Shown one piece after another: positions 1 to 5,598 of a stretch of DNA of 11,247 nt. Position 1 is the stretch's first letter; every line of letters starts with the position of its first letter. A model generated the notes under the pieces. It saw only the letters and a list, made by a program, of their open reading frames with translations, was not told the origin of the DNA and made no database searches. The stretch covers positions 1 through 11,247 of the forward strand of contig CALZFJ010000032.1 in the NCBI GenBank assembly GCA_945645715.1, given 5' to 3'. Both the position numbers and the translations under genes were made by a program. The DNA comes from an uncultured Prevotellaceae bacterium (GTDB taxonomy: Bacteria; Bacteroidota; Bacteroidia; Bacteroidales; Muribaculaceae).

Positions 1-303
1 GTGCCCATCCTCGGCATTGTAGAAAATATGTCGTGGTTCACGCCTGCCGCCCACCCCGATGAGAAATACTTCATCTTCGGCAAAGACGGCGGAAAGAACC
101 TCGCTGAGGCTCTCGACGTGAAACTCCTGGGTCAAATACCGCTGGTGGCAGGAATATGCCGTGGCGGCGACGACGGCGTGCCTGTGACGCTCCAGAACAG
201 CGTGTCGGGGGCTTCGTTCCTCACCCTCGCCCGCACCGTGGCTGAGGTGGTCGATGCCCGCAACGCCACCCTGCCGCCCACCGAGAAAGTCCACCTCCAA
301 TAA
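1..303 (+). CDS. Mrp/NBP35-family iron-sulfur carrier ATPase (ApbC-like), C-terminal part
   Basis: This is the last 100 residues of an Mrp/ApbC-type P-loop ATPase, a family (usually about 350-370 aa) that binds and transfers Fe-S clusters in the cytoplasm. The reading frame is open at base 1, so the GTG there is an internal valine codon and not a demonstrated start; the Walker A region lies outside the window. The recognisable features are the VENMSWF segment (residues 7-13), the FGKDGGKNLAE segment (about 26-36) and LLGQIPLV (about 42-49), which match the C-terminal half of the family. The CxxC that follows the ENMS motif in proteobacterial Mrp is absent; the fragment's only cysteine is at residue 53. 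The stop is 31 nt from the next plus-strand gene, so the two may be cotranscribed. Confidence in the family is high; its client proteins cannot be told from here. Confidence 0.92.
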   Translation: MPILGIVENMSWFTPAAHPDEKYFIFGKDGGKNLAEALDVKLLGQIPLVAGICRGGDDGVPVTLQNSVSGASFLTLARTVAEVVDARNATLPPTEKVHLQ

Positions 304-318
304 ATCATACAGCCAACA

Positions 319-324
319 AAAGGA
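319..324 (+). promoter_or_regulatory. Possible ribosome-binding site of the decarboxylase gene
   Basis: The purine-rich AAAGGA ends 10 nt before the ATG at 335 and lies in the 31-nt gap after the mrp stop. It supports the 335 start over the in-frame GTG at 416 and over the upstream in-frame ATG at 254, which would overlap mrp. Bacteroidales depend little on Shine-Dalgarno pairing, so this is only modest support. Confidence 0.4.
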
Positions 325-334
325 CTCGACCAAA

Positions 335-1576
335 ATGAAAGGAACAAATGCACGACTGACAGTGGCGGCTGCAATACTCGCTATTTTCTGCACCACCGCG
401 TGGGCACAGCCTACGGTGACATCGGGATTTGACAAGCTCGACCAGTGGACCGAAAAGTGCCACCGTGAGCGTCCGCTCACACTCGGCTACCCATGCAACC
501 AGGTATCCGACCTCACCGACTTCTACAAGTGGTACACCGCCAACCAGATGGAGAATTTCCTCATCAACAATGCCGGCGACCCATTCGGCAAAGTGGGTGC
601 TCTGTCGTCGGGAGCATTTGAGCGCGAAGTGATTGAGTTTTTCGCCCCAAAATACGGATTCTCGCCCGATGACCTGTGGGGAATGGTGACTATGAGCGGA
701 ACCGACGGCAACAACCACGGCATATACTTCGGTGCAAACTTCTTAAAGCACAAGACCGGCAAAGAGCCTATCGTGTATGTTTCCGACGAAGCTCACTACA
801 GCAACTTCCGCCTGTGCGACCTCCAGAACCTCGATGTACGCCTCATCAAGAGCGATGATATGGGCTGCATGATTCCCGACTCGCTTGAAGCCGCTCTCGA
901 CACTTCCCGACCATGCCTGATGGTATATGCCATGGGAAGCACCTTCAAGGGCGCTATCGACGACCAGAAGGCTTTAAACCGCGTGCTGGCACGCCACCCC
1001 GAGATGGCTGTGTATCGCCACATCGACGCAGCACTCTTTGGCGGCTACCTGCCATTCACCAAGCATCGCCACATGGTCGATCGCCGCGAGGTGGGCTTTG
1101 AGTCGATTTCTATCAGCGGACACAAATTCTTCGGCATCGACAGCCCTTGCGGCTTGTTTATCACCACACGCGAGGTATATGACAACCAGACCACCTTCGA
1201 CATTCCCTACCTAAACGCCAATATGCGAATGATTAGCTGCTCGCGCTCGGGCATTGAGCCGCTGAAGTTCTGGTGGCTCATACAGAAGATTGGCGAGCGT
1301 GGCTGGACAGCCCAAGCCACTCAAATGCTTGAGTGCACCGACTATCTCAAGCAGCAGCTCACAGCCATAGGCTGGCCCTGCTGGAGCAACGACTACAGCA
1401 ACACCGTGTTCTTCCGCCGCCCCTCCGACGAGATTGTAGCACACTACAACCTTGCCAACAGCGAAGACCCGCGTTTCGGCGGAAAGCTTTCGCATGTGGT
1501 GGTGATGCAGCACGTCACCCGCGAAGCCATAGACTGCTTCATCAGCGCTCTGAAAAACGACCAGAAGCGTCGCTGA
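335..1576 (+). CDS. PLP-dependent histidine decarboxylase-like protein with predicted signal peptide
   Basis: This 413-aa protein belongs to the group II PLP-dependent amino-acid decarboxylases and most resembles the bacterial histidine decarboxylase (histidine to histamine plus CO2) known from Morganella morganii, about 378 aa. Visible hallmarks are NNAGD (78-82), TDGN near 130, DEAHYS with the probable PLP-stacking His154, HIDAALFGG with Asp231 for the pyridine nitrogen, SISGHK with the Schiff-base Lys264, and CSRSG (302-306). Unlike the cytosolic family it starts with a basic N-region, a hydrophobic stretch (about 8-22) and AWA|Q, a good signal-peptidase I site after residue 24. I chose ATG 335 because AAAGGA lies about 10 nt upstream and the whole signal peptide is in frame. 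The next in-frame ATG (Met72) is inside the conserved core. An in-frame GTG at 416 could in principle make a cytosolic form but has no ribosome-binding site. Substrate specificity is inferred from similarity; another aromatic or basic amino acid is possible. Confidence 0.85.
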   Translation: MKGTNARLTVAAAILAIFCTTAWAQPTVTSGFDKLDQWTEKCHRERPLTLGYPCNQVSDLTDFYKWYTANQMENFLINNAGDPFGKVGALSSGAFEREVIEFFAPKYGFSPDDLWGMVTMSGTDGNNHGIYFGANFLKHKTGKEPIVYVSDEAHYSNFRLCDLQNLDVRLIKSDDMGCMIPDSLEAALDTSRPCLMVYAMGSTFKGAIDDQKALNRVLARHPEMAVYRHIDAALFGGYLPFTKHRHMVDRREVGFESISISGHKFFGIDSPCGLFITTREVYDNQTTFDIPYLNANMRMISCSRSGIEPLKFWWLIQKIGERGWTAQATQMLECTDYLKQQLTAIGWPCWSNDYSNTVFFRRPSDEIVAHYNLANSEDPRFGGKLSHVVVMQHVTREAIDCFISALKNDQKRR

Positions 1577-1689
1577 AGATTTACCAAGTCCCCCCACACC
1601 AAGCCTCCACTGCATGTCGTTATTCACCAATGCAGCAGCCGCCGTAGAGCGGAGCGAGCAGCGTGCCGGAGGTACGCGATAATGGTTAG

Positions 1690-1728
1690 CCCCACACAGG
1701 CAGTGCCGGAGGTACTGGCTGTGTGGGG
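1690..1728. repeat. Long near-perfect hairpin extending stem-loop unit 2
   Basis: CCCCACACAGG (1690-1700) and GCTGTGTGGGG (1718-1728) flank the middle 7-bp stem. Together they form an 18-pair stem with one G-G mismatch (1700/1718) and the 3-nt GGA loop. It is the strongest hairpin in the plus-strand region after the decarboxylase gene. It is followed by TAGCGATTATAAC and not by a T tract, so it is not a canonical intrinsic terminator, although it could protect the 3' end of the decarboxylase transcript. Confidence 0.65.
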
Positions 1729-1770
1729 TAGCGATTATAACAAAAGAGATAGTGTGTCGTAGATACACGA

Positions 1771-1800
1771 TTATGGTAGCTCAAATTATGGTAGCTCAAA
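1771..1800 (+). repeat. Exact 15-bp tandem duplication
   Basis: TTATGGTAGCTCAAA occurs twice head to tail (1771-1785 and 1786-1800), just after stem-loop unit 3. The sequence is the tail motif of the stem-loop units, so the duplication probably arose by slippage at the end of the array. Confidence 0.8.
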
Positions 1801-1855
1801 AAAACGTAAGCATCCTAAACCAACCGTTTGGCTACGGCAAATTCCGGATGCTTAC
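1798..1855 (-). terminator. Second, distal intrinsic terminator-like hairpin facing the minus strand
   Basis: GTAAGCATCC (1806-1815) and GGATGCTTAC (1846-1855) form a perfect 10-bp stem. Read on the minus strand, the hairpin is followed by G and then seven T (plus-strand A at 1798-1804). The 30-nt loop contains its own small stem, CCGT-ACGG. It lies about 30 nt past the primary gap terminator and would catch read-through before the convergent decarboxylase gene. Its long structured loop is unusual for a terminator, so the 3' end of a small minus-strand RNA is another possibility. Confidence 0.5.
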
Positions 1856-1879
1856 ACAAAAACCACCCCACACCTAATG

Positions 1880-1915
1880 AAAAAAAAGATGCCTCCCGAT
1901 GAGGGGAAGCATCTT
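1880..1915 (-). terminator. Intrinsic terminator of gap
   Basis: On the minus strand, 33 nt past the gap stop, AAGATGC (1886-1892) pairs with GCATCTT (1909-1915). After one C-A mismatch the inner TCCC pairs with GGGA, and the hairpin is followed by a run of eight T (plus-strand A at 1880-1887). Position, stem and T tract fit a Rho-independent terminator. Confidence 0.85.
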
Positions 1916-1948
1916 GTGGTATTTGTTATCGGGTTATTCCGCGTGGAA

Positions 1949-2959
1949 TTAACCGTTAACTTTCTTCATGTGTGCGATGAGCTCGAGAACCTTGTTAGAG
2001 TAACCGATCTCGTTGTCGTACCAAGAAACAACCTTAACGAAAGTGTCGGTCAAAGCGATACCGGCCTTAGCGTCGAAGATTGAAGTACGAGTGTCACCAA
2101 GGAAGTCAGAAGAAACAACTGCATCTTCAGTGTAACCAAGAACACCCTTGAGTTCGCCCTCAGAAGCCTCCTTCATTGCAGCGCAAATCTCAGCATAAGT
2201 GGCAGGCTTAGCCAAGTTTACAGTAAGGTCAACTACAGAAACATCGAGAGTAGGAACGCGCATTGACATACCGGTCAATTTGCCGTTGAGCTCAGGAATA
2301 ACTTTACCTACAGCCTTAGCAGCACCTGTAGAAGACGGAATGATGTTGCCCGAAGCAGCACGACCACCGCGCCAATCCTTCATTGAAGGACCGTCAACAG
2401 TCTTCTGAGTAGCAGTAGTAGAGTGAACAGTAGTCATAAGACCATCGGTGATACCAAACTTGTCGTTGAGCACCTTAGCGATAGGAGCCAAGCAGTTAGT
2501 AGTACAAGAAGCGTTAGAAACGAACTTAGTTCCCTTCTCATACTTGTCGAAGTTAACACCGCAAACAAACATAGGAGTAGCGTCCTTTGAAGGAGCCGAC
2601 ATAACAACATACTTAGCACCGGCGTCGATGTGAGCCTGAGCCTTCTCCTGAGTCAAGAAAAGACCAGTAGATTCAACAACATACTCAGCCTCTACCTCGT
2701 TCCACTTAAGGTCGGCAGGATTGCGCTCTGCAGTCACGCGGATCTTGTTGCCGTTTACGATAAGCTGGCTGTTCTCAACATCGGCTTCGATAGTACCCTC
2801 GAATGCACCGTGCATTGTATCGTATTTGAGCATGTATGCCAAGTAATCAACCGGGCAAAGGTCATTGATACCTACAATCTGAATGTCATCTCTGTTCTGA
2901 GCTGCACGGAAAACGAAACGTCCGATACGTCCGAAACCATTAATACCTACTTTAATCAT
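1949..2959 (-). CDS. gap: Type I glyceraldehyde-3-phosphate dehydrogenase
   Basis: This 336-aa cytoplasmic glycolytic enzyme oxidises glyceraldehyde 3-phosphate to 1,3-bisphosphoglycerate with NAD+ and phosphate, and its length is standard for the family. The Rossmann motif GINGFGRIGR is at residues 7-16, Asp33 in the INDL segment suggests NAD preference, and the catalytic SCTTNC contains Cys152. The general-base His179 lies in TTVHS, and WYDNEIGYSNKV near the C-terminus is the usual signature. The ATG at 2959 is preceded by an A/T-rich leader without a Shine-Dalgarno sequence. Codon use is visibly different from neighbours (CGT, GGT, GTA and ACT favoured over C/G-ending codons), as expected for a very highly expressed gene. 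It is flanked by its own promoter and terminator, so it is probably monocistronic and convergent with the mrp-decarboxylase pair. Confidence 0.98.
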   Translation of the reverse strand: MIKVGINGFGRIGRFVFRAAQNRDDIQIVGINDLCPVDYLAYMLKYDTMHGAFEGTIEADVENSQLIVNGNKIRVTAERNPADLKWNEVEAEYVVESTGLFLTQEKAQAHIDAGAKYVVMSAPSKDATPMFVCGVNFDKYEKGTKFVSNASCTTNCLAPIAKVLNDKFGITDGLMTTVHSTTATQKTVDGPSMKDWRGGRAASGNIIPSSTGAAKAVGKVIPELNGKLTGMSMRVPTLDVSVVDLTVNLAKPATYAEICAAMKEASEGELKGVLGYTEDAVVSSDFLGDTRTSIFDAKAGIALTDTFVKVVSWYDNEIGYSNKVLELIAHMKKVNG

Positions 2960-3033
2960 GTTACAAAAAAATTTTATTTGGTTAAAATTGTTCCTGAATT
3001 TTCAAAGCTCTCAGAGCCTTGCATTTCACACCG

Positions 3034-3060
3034 CAAAATTAATAATTATTTTTGAAACAA
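3034..3060 (-). promoter_or_regulatory. Bacteroidetes-type promoter of gap
   Basis: CAAAATTA at 3034-3041 reads TAATTTTG on the minus strand, a perfect match to the Bacteroidetes -7 consensus TAnnTTTG. A TTG (plus-strand CAA 3058-3060) lies 16 bp further upstream as a candidate -33 element, slightly closer than usual. Transcription would start around 3028, giving a leader of roughly 70 nt before the gap ATG. The surrounding DNA is strongly A/T rich. Confidence 0.55.
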
Positions 3061-3159
3061 TATTAGTGTAGAGAGGAAAAATAATGGAAATTTTTCCTTA
3101 ATTTTAGATAAATAATCGGGCGAGTGAAATGTTTGCCTTGCAAGAGCCGTAAAAGTGAC

Positions 3160-4476
3160 TTATTTTTCGCGCATAAACACGTTGATAGGCGTGCCCGAGA
3201 ACTCCCAGTTTTCGCGTATCTTATTCTCAAGATAGCGTCGATATGGCTCTTTCACCCACTGCGGAAGGTTGCAGAAGAAGATAAATGTGGGCACCGCTGC
3301 TCCCTTGAGCATGGTGATATATTTTATCTTCACATATTTGCCCTTGTTGGCTGGTGGCGGATAGGCGGCAATAGCCTCCTGCATCACATTGTTGAGCTTC
3401 GAGGTGGGTACGGTGCGCCGGCGGTTCTCATACACCTTTGCGGCACTCTCAAGCACCTTGAGAATGCGCTGCTTGGTGAGCGCCGAGCCGAAGATGATGG
3501 GGAAGTCGGTGAATGGCGCAAAACGCGAGCGAATGGCGTTCTCGTAGGTCTTGATAGCCTCCTGGCTCTTGTTCTCCACGAGGTCCCACTTGTTCACGCA
3601 CACCACAAGTCCCTTCTTGTTGCGCTGAATGAGCGAGAATATGTTGGCGTCCTGGGTCTCAATTCCGCGTGTAGCGTCGATCATGAGAATGCACACGTCG
3701 GCATTCTCAATGGCGCGGATGCTTCGCAGCACCGAGTAGTACTCTATATCCTCGTTCACCTTGTTTTTCTTGCGTATTCCGGCAGTATCGACAAGGTAGA
3801 AGTCGAAGCCAAACTTATTATAGCGTGTGTAGATGCTGTCGCGTGTGGTTCCGGCAATATTTGTGACGATGTTGCGCTCCTCGCCGATAAAGGCATTCAC
3901 AATCGACGACTTGCCACTGTTTGGACGGCCTACAATGGCAAATTTGGGCAGATTCTCGAGTTTTTCGCTCTCCTCATCGGTCTTGGGGAGCAATCGCACC
4001 ACTTCATCGAGGAGATCGCCTGTACCCGAGCCGTTCACTGCCGAGATGGAGAACGGGTCGCCGAGACCGAGCGAATAAAACTCAGCCGAGGCATATACGC
4101 CCTCATTGTTGTCGGCTTTGTTGGCAACGAGAATCACGGGTTTCTTGCAGCGGCGCAATATGTCGGCAACGTGGTCGTCGAGGTCGGTGACGCCATTCTT
4201 GATATCCACCAAGAAGAGAATCACATCGGCCTCGTCGATGGCAATCGACACCTGCTTGTTGATTTCCTCCTCAAAGATATCGTCGGAATTAACCACCCAG
4301 CCGCCGGTATCCACTATCGACAGCTCATTGCCGCACCACTCCACCTTTCCATACTGGCGGTCGCGCGTTGTGCCCGAAGTGTCATCGACGATAGCCGAAC
4401 GAGTCTGCGTCAGGCGATTGAAAAGTGTGGATTTGCCCACATTTGGGCGGCCCACTATAGCTACTAATTTACCCAT
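3160..4476 (-). CDS. der: Ribosome biogenesis GTPase Der (EngA)
   Basis: This 438-aa protein has the tandem GTPase architecture unique to Der/EngA, which binds the 50S subunit and acts late in its assembly. The first G domain has GRPNVGKST (9-17), DTGG (56-59) and NKAD (119-122). The second has GRPNSGKS (183-190), DTAG (230-233) and NKWD (295-298). A KH-like domain follows from about residue 350 to the end. All nucleotide-binding motifs are intact and the length is normal for the family. The start at 4476 lies two codons before the first beta strand. It sits 94 nt downstream of era and is probably cotranscribed with it; the gap between them contains a 9-bp tandem repeat. No good terminator is visible before gap. 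Confidence 0.98.
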   Translation of the reverse strand: MGKLVAIVGRPNVGKSTLFNRLTQTRSAIVDDTSGTTRDRQYGKVEWCGNELSIVDTGGWVVNSDDIFEEEINKQVSIAIDEADVILFLVDIKNGVTDLDDHVADILRRCKKPVILVANKADNNEGVYASAEFYSLGLGDPFSISAVNGSGTGDLLDEVVRLLPKTDEESEKLENLPKFAIVGRPNSGKSSIVNAFIGEERNIVTNIAGTTRDSIYTRYNKFGFDFYLVDTAGIRKKNKVNEDIEYYSVLRSIRAIENADVCILMIDATRGIETQDANIFSLIQRNKKGLVVCVNKWDLVENKSQEAIKTYENAIRSRFAPFTDFPIIFGSALTKQRILKVLESAAKVYENRRRTVPTSKLNNVMQEAIAAYPPPANKGKYVKIKYITMLKGAAVPTFIFFCNLPQWVKEPYRRYLENKIRENWEFSGTPINVFMREK

Positions 4477-4515
4477 AATTCCAGTTGTTGTTGTTTTCTT
4501 TGTTACTCTTTCCCA

Positions 4516-4563
4516 ATTAGTCTTATAAGTCCTATTAGTCTAATTAGTCCTATAAGTCTAATT
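4516..4563. repeat. 9-bp tandem repeat, 5.3 copies, in the era-der gap
   Basis: Five consecutive 9-bp units follow the consensus ATWAGTCYW: ATTAGTCTT, ATAAGTCCT, ATTAGTCTA, ATTAGTCCT, ATAAGTCTA, then a partial ATT. They fill about half of the 94-bp gap between the era stop and the der start. The units differ only at positions 3, 8 and 9. The array is not in a coding frame of either gene, looks like a minisatellite, and could vary in copy number between strains. In the minus-strand transcript it would be part of the der 5' leader. Confidence 0.85.
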
Positions 4564-4570
4564 GGAGCTA

Positions 4571-5455
4571 TCACTCCTTGTAGCCGAAGGCACGGAGCTT
4601 ATTGTCGCGGTTGCGCCAGTCCTTCTCCACCTTCACATACAGCTCGAGCATCACCTTCTTGCCGAAGAACTGCTCAATGTCCTTTCGAGCCTCGATGCCC
4701 ACCTGCTTGAGCTTGGCACCGCCACGACCTATGATAATGCCCTTCTGGCTGTCGCGCTCCACAAAGATAACAGCCATGATGTGGATAGAGTTCTCCGTCT
4801 CGTGGAATTTTTCCACAAGCACCTCAGTGGCATAAGGCACCTCCTTGTCGTAGTCGAGCAGAATCTTCTCGCGGATAATCTCGGTGACGAAGAATCGCGC
4901 GGGCTTGTCGGTGAGCGCGTCTTTGCCGAAGAACGGCGGCGAGTCGGGCAGAAGCTCCACAATGCGCTTCATGATGCTCGACACATTGAATTTAGCCAGT
5001 GCCGAGGTGGGGAACACCTCAGCCTGCGGCAGAATTTCCTTCCAGCGGTCGATAATGCGCTCTAAGTCGTCGTTGCCTTTGAGCAGGTCGATCTTGTTGA
5101 TGACGAGCAGCACCGGGAAGTTGCGGTTGGCTGCCACGCGGTCGAGGAACGCACGGTTTTTTGTAGGGTCCTCCACCACGTCGGTCACATAGAGCAGAAT
5201 GTCGGCATCGACAAGAGCCTCCTGCGAGAACTCAAGCATACTCTCCTGCAACTTGTATTTGGGCGAGAGCACTCCGGGAGTGTCGGAGAACACAATCTGG
5301 TAGTCGTCGGCATTGACGATGCCCATGATGCGGTGGCGCGTGGTCTGCGCCTTGGCGGTGATAATCGACAGTCGCTCGCCCACCAGCTCATTCATGAGGG
5401 TGGATTTTCCTACATTAGGGTTACCCACAATGTTTACGAATCCTGCTTTATGCAT
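4571..5455 (-). CDS. era: GTPase Era
   Basis: This 294-aa protein is Era, the essential GTPase that binds the 3' end of 16S rRNA and helps mature the 30S subunit. The G domain has GNPNVGKST (11-19), DTPG (58-61) and NKID (120-123). The C-terminal KH RNA-binding domain carries the GRGG loop (243-246) within GIIIGRGGAKLKQVG. The length is normal and all motifs are intact. The ATG at 5455 begins four codons before the first G-domain strand. A strong terminator separates it from fabH, so era and der probably form a transcription unit of their own, or depend on read-through. The 74 bp between that terminator and the era start show no convincing TAnnTTTG box. Confidence 0.98.
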   Translation of the reverse strand: MHKAGFVNIVGNPNVGKSTLMNELVGERLSIITAKAQTTRHRIMGIVNADDYQIVFSDTPGVLSPKYKLQESMLEFSQEALVDADILLYVTDVVEDPTKNRAFLDRVAANRNFPVLLVINKIDLLKGNDDLERIIDRWKEILPQAEVFPTSALAKFNVSSIMKRIVELLPDSPPFFGKDALTDKPARFFVTEIIREKILLDYDKEVPYATEVLVEKFHETENSIHIMAVIFVERDSQKGIIIGRGGAKLKQVGIEARKDIEQFFGKKVMLELYVKVEKDWRNRDNKLRAFGYKE

Positions 5456-5529
5456 AAGTCTCTGTTTGCAATTACTTCATTATTAGGCTACAACAGCCCA
5501 TGCAGCCGTGCGTGGTGCTGTGTAATATC

Positions 5530-5583
5530 AAAAAATCTCACGTTCCTCGTGGCACCGATGAGGGCTGCGAGGAATGTGAGATT
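5530..5583 (-). terminator. Intrinsic terminator of the DUF177-rpmF-fabH unit
   Basis: AATCTCACGTTCCTCG (5534-5549) and CGAGGAATGTGAGATT (5568-5583) pair over 16 positions with one wobble and an 18-nt loop. On the minus strand the hairpin is followed by six T (plus-strand A at 5530-5535, overlapping the end of the stem). It begins 16 nt after the fabH stop, a standard position for a strong intrinsic terminator. Confidence 0.88.
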
Positions 5584-5598
5584 AATTATGTCGTGTGA

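Larger units (their letters stand above)
1639..1800 (+). repeat. Cluster of REP-like stem-loop units
   Basis: Three units share one design: a 7-bp stem, a 3-nt loop and a conserved C-loop-G closing pair. They are GCGTGCC-GGA-GGTACGC (1661-1677), CAGTGCC-GGA-GGTACTG (1701-1717) and GTGTGTC-GTA-GATACAC (1752-1768). The outer bases differ between units but stay paired, and a G-T/U wobble sits at the same stem position in all three when read on the plus strand. Units 1 and 3 are followed by GATAATGGTTAGC or GATTATGGTAGC. A fourth, degenerate unit may be CCGC-CGTAGA-GCGG (1639-1652). The paired covariation suggests that structure is selected. The likely identity is a REP/BIME-like element mobilised by a REP-associated tyrosine transposase; no transposase is in the window, so this is inference. 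Confidence 0.6.

Noticed and set aside
254..334. Upstream in-frame extension of the decarboxylase to an ATG at 254
   Set aside because: It would overlap the end of mrp by 50 nt, encodes a Pro/Ser/Lys-rich non-homologous stretch and would bury the signal peptide; ATG 335 has a better upstream AAAGGA.
1610..1635. CTGCAT/ATGCAG hairpin just after the decarboxylase stop
   Set aside because: Only 6 bp with a 14-nt loop and no T tract; chance is likely.
1690..1728. Plus-strand terminator for the decarboxylase transcript
   Set aside because: The hairpin is strong but is not followed by a T tract, so I list it as a repeat structure and not a terminator.
3075..3097. GGAAAAA/TTTTTCC hairpin after der as a terminator
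   Set aside because: The stem is only 7 bp and nearly all A/T, with no clear T tract after it; too weak to call.
3124..4467. Long plus-strand open frame antisense to der (447 codons)
   Set aside because: It mirrors the der gene, its translation shows no recognisable family, and der on the other strand has complete GTPase motifs.
4516..4563. CRISPR array
   Set aside because: The units are 9 bp and contiguous, with no spacers and no cas genes nearby.
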